Shown here one piece after another: positions 20,993 to 33,308 of a DNA stretch of 64,000 bases. The notes under the pieces are model-generated. The model saw only the letters and a program-made list of their open reading frames with translations, did not search any database and had not been told where the DNA came from. Source of the DNA: Erodium maritimum (lineage: Eukaryota > Streptophyta > Magnoliopsida > Geraniales > Geraniaceae); the NCBI GenBank assembly GCA_963921825.1, contig OY997593.1, forward strand, positions 42,609,111 through 42,673,110, given 5' to 3'. How positions within the stretch are numbered: the first letter of the stretch is position 1; each line of letters opens with the position of its first letter. Both the position numbers and the translations under genes were made by a program.

Positions 20993-22460
20993 ATGAGACC
21001 TACTTACACACCGAGAGGCACTATGGGTCGCCCAGCTAGGGGCAGGGGACGGCCACCTGCTGCCATTGATCAGGTAGGGGCATCTAGCGCCCAGGGTGCT
21101 ACTTATACAGAGCACCAGAGTGATGAGGCCGGACCGTCTGGGTCACCGCCCAGAGTTCCCCTAGTCGCAGCGCCGACTCAGGCGACCCCTCTGGAGGAGG
21201 TGGTTCGCACGGTTCTTACAGCGATCAGCGCTCAGCAGAGGACCACAACACCAGAAGCTGACACCATGCCTGCTGCTACCACAGCTGCGGTCGAGAGGCC
21301 GGGTCAGAGTGACAGCCATACGGCCCAAGCTCTCAGAGACTTCCGTAGGTTGGGTACGCTAGTCTATTCCGGGGGGGGGGGTCAGACCCCGAGGCAGCAG
21401 TGGGTTGGCTTGACCGGATTACCCGCAACCTTGATACTTCAAGGGTATCCGATGACCGTCTGAGAGTATCTTTCGCGGCATTTCAGCTAGAGGGAGAGGC
21501 GTACCACTGGTGGCAGGATGTGCAGACCAGAGTTGGAGATGATTTCGAGCTATTCAGCAGACTGTTCCTGGAGCAGTACTTTCCTCGATCTGTTCGAGAT
21601 GACAAGCACCAGCAGTTCCTGGAACTGCGTCAGAGAGGGATGACCGTCTCTGAGTACGACGCGAGGTTCACAACCTTGTCTCGCTTCGCACCCGAGATGG
21701 TGCATACTGAGGAGAGACGCTGCAGGCGCTTCAAGAGAGGACTCATCCCGTTCATCGCGGATCGAGTCATTGCTTTCAGGTCGGAGGTCTACAATGCGCT
21801 AGTGGATCAGTCACTAGCTGTGGAGAGGCACTTCCGGGAGACCGCCAGAGCGAGGGAGATCCGGCCGAGGCTGAGTGGATTCCTGAGACCGCCCGAGGGC
21901 CTCAATCCTAGGAGGCAGAGGACCTAAAGATTCTTTCAACCACAGGCCCAGTCCGGTGGGATACGACGGGTCGGGGCAGTAGCGTGGTTGAACCTGCTCC
22001 GGTGGCATAGTTCTACCCCTCGTGCCGGCAGTTGGGACATCTGGGCCGGGATTGCCCATTGAGTGGTGGATCTGCAGACCGCTCCGCAGGTCGTCCAGCA
22101 AGAGCCGAGGAGAGGCCGCGCCCCACTGAGAGGACATGCTATCACTGCGGCAGATTGGGACACTTCTCCGCTGTGTGCCCTAACCGGGTTGGAGGAGGAC
22201 CCGTACAGCGACCACATCAGGCACAGACAGGCCAGGCACCCCCTTTCCGCCAGCGTCAGGCTCAGGCTACAAGATCCCCACGGAAGGCTGCATGATCGTC
22301 AGCCAAGAGACAACAGTCGAGGGCCCCACAGCAGCAGATTCTTCCACCACCTCCGAGAGGCGGACCTCCGGCACAGCAGGGTCGGGTATACGCCGTCACC
22401 GACTCCAAGACTGAGGGACGTTCCGCCGGCCATAAGGCTACGCAGGGTACGTGTTTGCTT
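20993..22460 (+). pseudogene. Element C gag (frameshifted)
   Basis: Begins MRPTYTPRGTMGRPARG, basic and proline-rich. The frame is thrown at a run of 11 G (21371-21381); the capsid part continues in another frame, with the conserved 'LEGEAYHWW', 'FLEQYFP' and 'MTVSEYDARF' blocks of Tekay/Del-type gag (about 21488-21690). A stop at about 21925 and further shifts follow. A CCHC zinc knuckle (CYHCGRLGHFSAVC) lies at about 22138-22179. In element D the same G run is only 5 long, and the frame is continuous across it. Gag would coat the element RNA. This copy is dead. Confidence 0.83.
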
Positions 22461-25400
22461 TATAATTCGTGGGCATCTTTTCAGTTTGATACTGCAGCAT
22501 CTCATTCTTTCATATCTACTTCTTTTGCTCGTATGTTGGGGTTGAGGGTGGAGTTTCTGAGTAGACCGTTGTGTCTTGATACCCCTGTTACGGGAGAGGT
22601 AGTGTTGAGTAGGGTTTGTCGGGACTGTGAGATCCGAGTGGCGGATTGTCTGTTCTACAGTGACTTGCTTATGCTGGACATGATTGCTTTTGATGTGATT
22701 CTGGGAATGGACTGGATGACGAGGTACCGGGCGTCGATCGACTGTTATCGACGACAGTTGACCGTAGTGTCGGGCGACACGATTGGTACATTTGTTTTGG
22801 GCAGTAGGAGCCGAGTACTCCTATCTGCGTTGACAGTGGGGGATGAGGCTGATGCCGTGTAGAGTAGAGAGCTACCGAGGGTAGTAAGCGAGTTCCTGGA
22901 GGTCTTTCCGGAAGAGCTGTCGGGTTTATCGTCGGTGCGCGAGGTGGAGTTCAGGATCGAGTTGATCCCAAGTATAGCGCCGATATCTATGGCCCCGTAT
23001 CGTTTTGCAGCCGCCGAGTTGGTCGAGCTGAAGAGACGACTCGAGGAGCTTCGGGAGAAGGGCTTCATCAGACCGAGTGCTTCACCGTGGGGATCACATG
23101 CCCTCTTCGTGAAGAAGAAGGGTGGAGCACTGAGGATGTGCATCAATTACCGGAAACTGAACAGTGCTACGATGAAGAACCGTTATCCGATGCCAAGGAT
23201 CGATGACCTGTTCGATCAGTTGAGAGGAGCGAAGTGCTTCTCGAAGATTGATCTTCGATCAGGGTACTACCAGCTGAGGGTTCGGGATGACGACGTGGAG
23301 AAGACCGCGTTTAGGACTTGATATGGGCACTATGAGTTCCTGGTGATGCCGTTCAGGTTGACGAACACACCGACAACGTTCATGGATCTGATGAACGAGA
23401 TATTCCGACCCTACCTGGATCAGTTTGTCGTGGTCTTTGTGGATGACATACTGATTTACTCGCCTAGTGAGGAGGCACTAAGGAGCATCTGAGGACAGTG
23501 TTGACTTTGTTGCGTACTCATCAGCTGTACGACAACTTAGAGAAGTGCGAGTTCTGGCTCGCTGAGGTGAATTTCCTCGGACATGTTGTGTCCCGAGAGG
23601 GTATCCTAGCCATCCGACGAAGATCGATGCAATGTCGAAGTGGGCACGGCCCAAGAGTGTGTTTGAGATCCGTAGCTTCCTGGGATTGGCAGGATACTAC
23701 CGACGGTTCGTCCAGGACTTCTCCCGTCTAGCCGCGCCGATGACCTCCTTGACCCACAAGGGGGCTGAGTTCATTTGGACTGACGAGTGTGAGCACTCCT
23801 TCACCCAGCTGAAGGCTCGTTTGACCACCGCTCCTGTGTTGATAGTACCGGAGCGTGGAGTTGGGTATGATGTGTATTGTGATGCGTCCGGCGAAGGACT
23901 GGGTTGTGTGTTGATGCAGTCCAGGAAGGTAGTTTCTTGTGGCTCGAGGCAGTTGAAGATACATGAGCGCAACTACCCGACCCATGACCTTGAGTTGGCA
24001 GCAGTGGTCTTTGCTCTGAAGAGCTGGAGGCATTATTTGTACGGTGAGCGATTCCGGGTGTTTTCGGATCACAAGAGCCTCAAGTACATCTTCTCCCAGC
24101 CTGATTTGAACATGCGCCAGAGGCGTTGGATGGAGCTGTTGGAGGAGTACGACTTATAGCTACTCTATCATCCGGGCAAGGCGAACGTCGTCGCCGATGC
24201 CCTGAGCAGGAAGTCGACTCACAGCGTTGCGAGTATATCTGTCCGAGAGTAGGACATGATGGAGGAGCTGAGCTTATTTAGACTCGAGCTTGATGAGATC
24301 ACCGAGGGCGTTGCCATGTGTTCGTTGGTGGCGCAGCCCACACTTATTGCCCGTGTGCTGGAGCCACAGGCCGGAGATGCCGAGACGGCAAAGATCCGAG
24401 AGAGGATTACCAATGGTGTTGACGCTGAGGGCTGGGAGCAGAGTGCCGATCAGGGTCTGCGATACCGAGGGAGGCTATTTGTGCCTCGTGGATGTCGAGA
24501 CGATGTGCTGAGAGAGTCTCATCATTCCCGTCTTGCGGTGCACCCGGATGGCACCAAGATGTATCGGGACATCAGACGACAGTTCTGGTGGAGCGAGATG
24601 CGCAGGGCCGTTGCTGAGTTTGTTTCGAGGTGCCTCACTTGTCAGCAGGTGAAGGCCGAGCATCAGCGTCCCGCAGGCTTGTTACAGCCGTTACTGATTG
24701 CAGAGTGAAAGTTGGAGCACGTCACGATGGACTTCGTAAGTGGCTTGACGAGATCGCCGAGAGGGCATGACGCAGTTTGGGTGGTGGTCGACCGACTGAC
24801 CAAGTCGGCACCCTTTTTGGCCATGAGGATGACAGATACAGTCGATACTTTGAGCCGGTTGTATGTTCGAGAGATTATCCGTGTTCACGGGGTGCCGGTG
24901 TCGATTGTGTCCGACCGAGATCCCCGTTTCACCTCCAGATTTTGGGAGAGCTTGCAGAAGGCATTGGGGACCGGGGTCTTGCTTAGTACGGCTTATCACC
25001 CGTAGACCGACGGTCAGTTAGAGCGCACTATACAGATATTGGAGGATATGTTGCGAGCATGTGTGTTGGACTTCCGAGGATCATGGGAGGACCACCTACC
25101 ACTAGCAGAGTTTTCCTACAACAAAAACTTCCAGGCCAGTATTGGGATGACACCGTTTGAGGCGTTGTATGGTAGGCCGTGCAGATCGCCCGTGTGTTGG
25201 GCAGAGGTGGGAGACCGGAGTCTACTCAGTCCAGAGATTGTCCGGGAGACGACCGAGAAGGTCACATTGATCCGGGATCGGTTGAATACCGCGCAGAGTC
25301 GCCATAAGAGTTATGCAGATAGATGTCGCAGGCCTCTTGAGTTTTCGGTTGGTGATCATGTATTTCTGAGGGTGAGCCCGAAGAAGGGCCTACTGCGGTT

Positions 25401-25769
25401 CAACCGCGGCGGAGGCAAGTTGTCCCCCTATTTATCAGACCTTTTGAGATCTTGAGCAGAGTTGGAGCCGTAGCTTACCGCCTTGCATTGCCACCGTAGC
25501 TTAGGAACGTGCACAACGTGTTCCACGTCTCGCAACTGTGGAAGTACAATGCGGATCCATCCCACGTTATCGAGTGAACGGACATCGAGGTCGCTGATGA
25601 TGTCTCCTATGAGGAGCAGCCCGTCAGGATTGTGGATACGGGGGAGAAAGTCTTGCGTGACAAGACTATTCCTCTGGTACGAGTGCAGTGGAAGCACCAA
25701 AGAGCTGAGTCGACCTGGGAGCGCGAGGACGAGATCCGGGAGAAGTATCCCCACCTGTTCGATCCTTGA
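22461..25769 (+). pseudogene. Element C pol: protease, RT, RNase H, integrase, chromodomain
   Basis: The protease region (22455-22862) has FDTAASHSF where a DSG or DTG triad is usual, so the catalytic glycine is replaced. Reverse transcriptase (about 22930-23560) has '[13 protein letters not shown]' and an intact FVDD (about 23436-23450). RNase H ('[10 protein letters not shown]', about 23876) runs to about 24210. The integrase (about 24256-25460) has an HHCC zinc domain and core motifs 'MDFVSG' and 'VSDRDPRF'. The C-terminal chromodomain (about 25620-25769, 'VQWKH', 'STWERE', 'PHLF') would tether integration to marked chromatin. Stops near 22860, 23320, 24157, 24250, 24706, 25003, 25453 and 25575, and frameshifts near 23480 and 23605, make it non-functional. 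Several stops look like CAG or CGA codons changed by C-to-T. Confidence 0.87.
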
Positions 25770-25807
25770 GGTACGTCCGTTTTAAATTTTGGGGACGAAA
25801 TTCCTTT

Positions 25808-25818
25808 AAAGGGGGTAG
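25808..25818 (+). promoter_or_regulatory. Polypurine tract of element C
   Basis: AAAGGGGGTAG directly before the 3' LTR; it would prime plus-strand DNA. The LTR that follows starts AGTAAAGACC where the 5' LTR has TGTAAAGACC, so the terminal TG is damaged on this inner edge. Confidence 0.8.
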
Positions 25819-26548
25819 ACAGTAAAGACCGGAGCTTTTATTTCATTAAATTATTGTGGGAATGTCGCTGGTTTGGAGAACGAGTTGAAATTTGGATCGA
25901 AGTCAAAAAAAAATAAAATAAAGGAATGGGGAATGGGCTGGGTCAGGCCAGACCCAGGTCTTGGGCCGGAGCATACCAAGCCCAACCTTAAGCGTTAGGC
26001 CCAACCCAGCTCGGTCGCCCTAACCCTAAACCATCATCGCTTCAGTTGCTCATTTCTCGCACGCATCCCAACGCCCTTTTATTCCTCTTGCCTCTTCTCT
26101 CTCTCGCGAACCAGAGCCAAATCCTCGCCGTCGTCCCCCCATCTCCGACCTCCTCCAAGTTCTTCTCCTTCTCCATTTTCTTCTCCTTCTTCTGCTTCCA
26201 CCCGTGACAAAACCCCACCACCAGAAACCCTCCTTCCCTTCTTCTCCCTCGAATCGAAGCAAATCGTCGCCGCCCTTCCTCGCTCCAGCCTCGCCATACC
26301 AGAAACAAGCAGAACCCGTAGCGGTGAGGCCTTTCCCCTACGGATTCACCTTCCCCACCACCCTTTTGCCTGAAAATCGCGAGCTTCTGAGCTCGTTTTG
26401 GGTCGAGTGTGGTCGGAGAGTGTCGCCGGAGCTCTCGAGTTCCAGATCTGGAATTCTCGGCCCGGCGAGATCCTTTGGCCGTCAGATGTGGACGGGAGGG
26501 CTCGGAACTCGCCCCAAACACCACTCCCATCGTCACCCGAGCCCTGAC

Positions 26549-28220
26549 TGTTGGGTCTCGAGGTAGGGTTGGAGATGAACCAACTCGCAGCGGAAAATCA
26601 ATGAAAACCAAGAGACGATTAAAACCATGAAACAACTAACAAAGAATGGATTCACAAGAGAAAAATTCAGCACTAGTTCTTACCAAAACAAGAACACCGG
26701 TTAACGAATGATTGGCTTGAGTCTCCAAGACGCCTACGTATCCACATGGGAATCAAAGCCACGTATTTCTTCTCTTTGAGGACTCAAGAACACAAACATG
26801 GAGGTGGAAACTAGCCAAACCCGAAATGGCCATGGAAGAGGGAGAGAAAATGTGTTTCCTATTCTTGTCTTGTGTTTGTTATGTTGAAAAAAGATGACTT
26901 AAACATAACAAAACCCATACTTGTCCAACTAAAGGCATGGGACAAGTATGGTGTCAAGTAAGGTGTAAATAGGACAAGTATGGCAAGACAAGATTGGGTT
27001 AGGTGGTGAATCACCAACACCTTAATCTTTGTCTTGCTTACTTAGTACTAATTAATCAAGACTTGATTAATTAGTTCCATGGGCCTTGGTTGCATGGGCC
27101 TTTCATGGGCCTCTTGGAACATGGCCCGTGGCCATTTCTAACGAGGTCCCGTGATTCGCTCATCGCCTCCAAGCCTTCCAACATTATCCGACGCGATCAA
27201 TCCCAAGACTCCAAGCCTTGTCTCGATCCGTAAAGTCCTATTCACGTACGAGCACATGACCCAAAACCCAGTTTTGGTCATGTCCCGAGACAACTCCCTT
27301 TTGGCCATTCTCCATAAATGTGTCAATGAGTTTCATCCTCCGGTGTGACCCTTAGGTTTATGCATGTCAATAGATCAACGTAAAATCCCATTTTACTTGA
27401 TCCTATTTAAGTGGCAACTAACGAGACTTTAGTATTGCCTGACATTGCATAACGAATCGACCCTGTCGATTCTAACCTTTCCGTCATCCCTGTCATTATC
27501 CTTTTATCTCCGATATCCTGATTGAGATAAGGCATAGAGCCGTCATCCTTATTATTCTCAATCACCGTTCCTTGATATGTGAGATGACTGAAGATATGAT
27601 ACCCAGTATCATGTGCATGGCCATGCTATTCTTTCAGTCACTCTCGATCAAGCGGCCGAGAACCGATATCTTTCCCATACCTCAGTATGAGGGATAAATC
27701 CCTTAGCCGCCTTTCGTGTCACTCATGTAGCCCGTCCCCAAGCCAATCATGGCCGTTATGGAAGCCCTGTTACGGACAACGTTAGGCTCAGGTCAAACTC
27801 AGTTGTTGACTACATAGCGATCACAAAGACTCCTTGGTCTAAGGATACATGACAAGCTACAACACTGAATATGTTCATGACTTAATCTATGGCACATATT
27901 CAGGGCGGGTCGTCCAATATCATGTCCCACATGATATCTATGATCAGACTCCGGAATCTCATTCCAATGACTAACAGAACGTAAGCCATAAAGAGCCATC
28001 TTTCATACTAGTCGCTTCTAGTGAAGCTTTGTTGACTAGGGACCCATCGAGTGTGATCTATCTCGATCTATGGTTCTATTCGCATGGTGGGCATAGATCA
28101 GAGCACACATCGATATATTACTCCAACACATAAGTAATATAAAGCCGCTTTAATTTTATTGCTAACGATGATATATACATTTGGACATTTAGGATTGAAC
28201 TACGGGCACTAAGACTAACA
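26549..28220 (-). repeat. 3' LTR of copia copy 1
   Basis: Left LTR, which is the 3' LTR because the element reads on the minus strand. Begins TGTTGGGTC and ends ACTAACA on the plus strand, then 'atctcccacttgcc', whose complement is the purine tract. Contains the perfect inverted repeat at 27047-27075. Confidence 0.93.
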
Positions 28221-28235
28221 ATCTCCCACTTGCCC
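28221..28235 (-). promoter_or_regulatory. Polypurine tract of copia copy 1
   Basis: On the minus strand GGCAAGTGGGAGAT abuts the 3' LTR, in the position and composition expected for the plus-strand primer. Confidence 0.75.
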
Positions 28236-28371
28236 TAGTTCCAATCTAAACTCCAACATGTCCCCATCGACTTTACATGTCTAACATGTTCAGGCAGTGA
28301 CACTGCCTTAGTCAAAGGGTTGGCTATGTTATCATCTGTTGCAATATCGGTTATCTTCACTTCACCTCAGT

Positions 28372-31300
28372 TCAGTATTTATCTGATGAGGTGGATACGC
28401 CGCAGTACATGTTTGGATTTGTTATGCGATCTAGGCTTTTAGCTTGCGCAATGGCCCTTGTGTTGTCGCAAAATGGATTCACCGGACTGGATGGGTTTTT
28501 AATTACACCCAGCCCTGCTATGAATTTCCAAATCCACATAGCCTCCTTAGCTGCCTCTACAGCATCCATGTACTTGGCCTCTGTCGTAGATTCGGCAATG
28601 GTATCTTGCTTTACGCTTTCCCAGCTAAAGCTCTGCCATTCAGCGTAAACACATATCCTGATTGACTTCTAAAGTCATCTGGATTTGTCTTGGAAAACTA
28701 GCGTCTACTCATCCTTCGACGACTAGTTCAGCATCATCTTTCCCCCGGGTTAGAATGATGTCTACTGGTACAACATAAGGCTTACGAGACGTCTGGTCTC
28801 ATACATGTCATGGCATATATGATCGATCCTGCCCCCAGGCGCATAGGATTCTCATCATCCTTTTCAGCTCATCAGGTGTCTTAGGACACTGAGTCTTGCT
28901 GAGATGAATGCCATGACTAGTGGGTAAGAGTCCTTTCTTTGAATCGAGCATTAAGAACCTACTCAATGCCTTGTTCACATGGGTTCCCTGACTTAAATCC
29001 AAGACCCTCTTGGTGCGATCTCTACATATCTTAATCCTTAAGATATGAGAAGCATCGCCTAAGTCCTTTATTGAAAAACACTTCCTCAAACAAGCTTTAG
29101 TCTCGTGCAAGGTTGGGATGTCGTTTTCAATGAGAACCAGAAAGGTAATATTGCTCCCACTAGCCTTCTTATAAACGCAAGATTCATCCTCGTTCTTGAT
29201 TAAGCCAAATCCAATTACAGCTTCATCAAAACGAAGGATCCAACTCCGAGAAGTTCGTTTCAATCCATAAATGGATTTCAACAACTTATAAATCTTTCCT
29301 TTATTCTTCGGATCGTCAAAACCTTTGGGCCGAGACATACAAACGTACTCAGTCAAATTTCCATTTAGGAAAGCGGTTTTGACATCCACTTGCCATATCT
29401 CGTAATTATGATACGCAGTTATGTCAAGAAGAATTTGGATCGATTTTGACCATAGCCACTAAGGAGAAGGTTTCCTCATAGTCAATCCATTGGATCTGCC
29501 TATAACCTTTCGCCACCAGTTGAGCTTTGTAGATCAGAAGGTTGCCGTCCATGTCCATCTTCACCTTGAAGATCCATTTGCATCCTATGGTCCTCACACC
29601 ATTGATGGGATCAACCGGTTCCCAGACTCGGTTGTCCGACATGTATTGCATTTCCTCCCTCATGGCTCCCAGCCATAACTCGGAGTTGGGCCCATCCACG
29701 ACTTCCTGAAAGGTGGCTGGATCATCGTGATCCACCATGACTTCATTGTCACCTCCGGATACCATATCTTGGAGGTGGAAGATTGATCCTTTCAAATCGC
29801 CTTGGACCTTCCGGAATTGTAACAGGAATTGGTTCTTACTCTACGACAATCTCTGGCTCCTTTCTACTGGGTTGCCAATTGGTTTAGACAGATCTGTACC
29901 ATCCTGAATTTCTTCGAGATGCACAGTCCTCCCAATGACGTCTTTGAAAACAAAACTTCTTTTCCATAAAGACCCCACCCCAAGCGACGAACACCATGTT
30001 CTCACTGGGATTGTAGAAATAGTATCCCCTTGTTGCTTTGGGATACCACACGAAGGTGCATATCTCAAATCTTGGTTCGAGCTTAGTCGAAACCAAATGT
30101 TTCACATAAGCCTCGCAACCACAAATCTTTAGGAAGGACAAAGCGGGCATCATCCCGTACCATTTTTTAAATAGTATCCCTTCCACACCCTTCGTCGAAG
30201 CCCGATTCACTATGAATGCGGTCGTCTCTAGAGCATAATCCCATAAAGAGATTGGGAGATCAGTCCAACTAATAATGGAACGGACCATTGTCTAACAATG
30301 TGCGATTTCTCCGTTTGGCTACACCTTTCAACTACAGTGTCCCAGGAGGAGTCCATTCCAAAAGGATCCCATTCTCTTTTAGATGATCTAATAACTCTAT
30401 GGTCAAGTATTTTTCCACCTCGATCCAATCGAAGTGCCTTAATACCTTTGTCGAGCTGGTTTTCTACTTTAGTCTTAAACTCTTTGAATTTATCAAAAGC
30501 TTCAGACTTATGTCTCACCGAATAGACATAACCATATTTACTGTAATCATCAGTAAATGTGGTAAAGTAGCTAAAACCCCTCCTGACAAGTGAACTTATT
30601 GGTCTACACACATTCGAGTGTATCAGCCCCAATAATTCACCCAGCCTTTCATCGCGATCGATAAAAGGGAACTTTAGTCATTTTTTCCATCAAACAAACC
30701 TTGCACCTATCGATCGAATGGAACTCGAATGAACCTGAAAGTTCGCACTTCTGAAGTGCTGATAGGTGCTTCTTGTTTATGCGACCTAAATGACAGTGCC
30801 ATAACAGAGTTAGGTTTAAATTGTTGGATTTAGACCTCTTGGTATTAACGGAATATATAGAACTTGAAGCATTGTTACCCATATCTAATATGTACAATCC
30901 TCCAACCAAGTCAGTACTGGTATAAAACATATCATTGCATAGAACATTGAAAACTCCATTTCCAATATTAACATTATATCCTTCCTTGTCAAACACGGAT
31001 ACAGATATAATATTCCTACTAAAAGTAGGTATGCAATATACATTATACAATACTAAGACAAGGCCTCTTGGCAAAGCAAGACTTATGGATCCTACAGCAG
31101 TTGCCACAACTCTGAGGTCCACTTCGTGCTTTCCAGACCTCTCCTACTTTCAGCCACCATATATAAGTGCATGTGTGAGATTCAGTCCTGGTATCTAATA
31201 CCCATGAATCTTTGGAAGTAGAGAGATGTAGCTCTATAGAGTTAATACCGGATGAAGGCACGGTCCCACCGCCCTTCCTTAGATCATCCAGGTTTCCTGA

Positions 31301-31751
31301 TGAAGGCGCAGTCCTACTGCCCTTCTTCAGATCATCCACGCTATTTGATGAAGGCGCAGTCCCACTACCCTTCTTCAGATCAGCCGTGAACTTCCTGTAA
31401 TCCCGGTTCCAATGACCAGGCTGTTGGCAGTAGAAGCAGACATTCTCATGTGTCTCATCTTTCCTGCCAAGTGCGCATGGGCCCTGCCCTTGCCACTTCC
31501 AATTCCCTTGTTGACCATCAGAATATCCTTGGATCCCAAATCCCTGATATATTCTTCTCAGCAATTAATGACACTTCATGTAACTCTGATATGGTCTTAG
31601 AGACAGCCTTGTCATGGACATATTCTTTGCGATCAGACTTGAGGACTATCCTCAAAATTCTGTACCAGTCCAAATAGTTTGTCCCATTTAGCTTGACCCT
31701 GTCAAGAATGGTTTTTAATGACAAACTATTAATGTTCGCTGAATTTGCCAT
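28372..31751 (-). pseudogene. Copia copy 1 gag-pol, defective
   Basis: Gag opens MANSANINSLS at 31751. The zinc knuckle (31394-31438) reads CFYCQQPGHWNRDY, with tyrosine for the last cysteine. The protease site (about 31171-31208) reads WVLDTRTESH, without the DTG glycine. In the integrase, 'LIHSNVCRP' (30601-30630) has asparagine where the first catalytic aspartate is usual. Reverse transcriptase (29795 to 28808) keeps 'VDVKTAFLNGN' but reads LVLIENDIPTL at about 29131, lacking the YVDD catalytic box as an in-frame deletion; a +1 shift at the T run 29444-29447 breaks its N-terminal part. The RNase H end ('AAKEAMWIWKF', 'FCDNTRAIAQAKS') is at 28569-28372. Stops split it into at least eight pieces. 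It cannot encode any functional enzyme. Confidence 0.9.
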
Positions 31752-33294
31752 TTGATCTACAACAGATAAAATTCAATCAGTAAACTGAATAAATTTTATG
31801 AAGATCAAGCTTAAACACCAACAATCGATTCTAAACCTTTAGAATCTGAAACCAAGATCCTTGATTCACTCGATTAAGCTGAACTAATGCTCACCACTTA
31901 ATCGAGCTATGTAGGTAGGACTCCATCCAATCACATCCAATGTGACTCTAGGCTAGGGTATGTACTTATGTACACGACTTACCCTATCAGTTACCCTAGC
32001 TCAACCTCAGGCCGAGAATCGTAGTCGGGTCCACCAATTTTCAACTATGGTTCGTCACTATGTAGGTGCTCCGCTAATGCGCACGACGCCCACATATGTC
32101 GTCCAAACCTACTACCCCGCTTCCCCATGGATGCTCCGCTAATGCGCACGACACCCATAGGACGGGGAGGTAGTAAGGTGTTGATGATTGGGAGGTATCG
32201 GACATGACCCGCTTTTACTTGTCCAGTTGTGTTCAAAACTTTGGCACATCCTAGATGCGATGAGCACATCAACTACATTCCAAATGCAATGATGCCTCAA
32301 ATTACATCCAATGTAATTCTTCCTTTGAACCCGTCAACTACATCCAATGCAATGACGGTTCTAAGGGTTCACACACAAGGATTAAAATTCCAATTTTATC
32401 TTTGCATGTGAGGTGATATGCTCGGTAAATAAAGTTAAGCATGCAATTCTAAAACACATAGAATTAATCATGCATAAACTAAATCAAGCATAAAGCGATA
32501 AATGTGCACATAATAGCCCCCTAAACTAACTCCCACTAGCTTCTTGAGCTCCACCGACTCCAAGCCGATGCCAACACCCGAAAAGCCACCAAATGACCTT
32601 TTCGCCCTTTCTTCGTCTTGAGTAAAATATTACAATTTAATACACGACTCGCAGGTCGGGAATAAATAAATATTACAAACAAGTGGTTCGACGACCACAC
32701 CTTGAAAAAATAATTACACGCTAACTCTAACGGCTCGCAGGCCGTGAAAAGCGATAAATAATTAAATTGAGCTCGGGGCTATTATGTACACCATGCCAAC
32801 ATCACATCACACATCGTGTTATCAAACAAGCATGTTATCTAACATCATGTGATTTTCCGGTTTTAATTAATAGCCAAGTTTCGAAATTTTTTGATGCTCG
32901 GTTTATCGAAACCGTTCAAAAATGAAACTTTTGAACATTTGATCTTCGAGTTCGTCATGACGGTTCCAAACTCGTCATAACTAACAAAACGGTTTAGCCT
33001 TGGCATATCAACCATCCAATGGTCATGCTTGGCCTAGCTCCGTGCAACGGAGCCCCGTTCGGTCCCGGTTTCGGCTCCCCGAGAGTCCCGCTCCCGAGAC
33101 CCGAAAAATCAAATTTTTTTTCAAAATTTCCAGATTTGAAATAATTTTCAAAAATTCATTTTACATGCATTAAATCCATAAACAATAATTTAAAACATGT
33201 TATCAAACAATTTAGCAAAACAACATGCCAAAAACGAAACTTTCAAGCAAAACCGAAACTTTGAACACCGTCTTGTGAATCCCGAAGGTAGCAC
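31752..33294 (-). other. Leader of copia copy 1
   Basis: About 1.5 kb of AT-rich, non-coding DNA between primer site and gag. Two short phrases recur within it: 'gctccgctaatgcgcacgac' at about 32067 and 32132, and 'catccaatg' near 32305 and 32342. A leader this long is unusual for copia elements but is conserved in copia copy 2. Confidence 0.6.
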
Positions 33295-33307
33295 GGCTCT
33301 GATACCA
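33295..33307 (-). promoter_or_regulatory. Primer binding site of copia copy 1
   Basis: Minus strand TGGTATCAGAGCC, one base from the 5' LTR: perfect initiator tRNA-Met primer site. It fixes the orientation of the element. Confidence 0.92.
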
Positions 33308-33308
33308 C

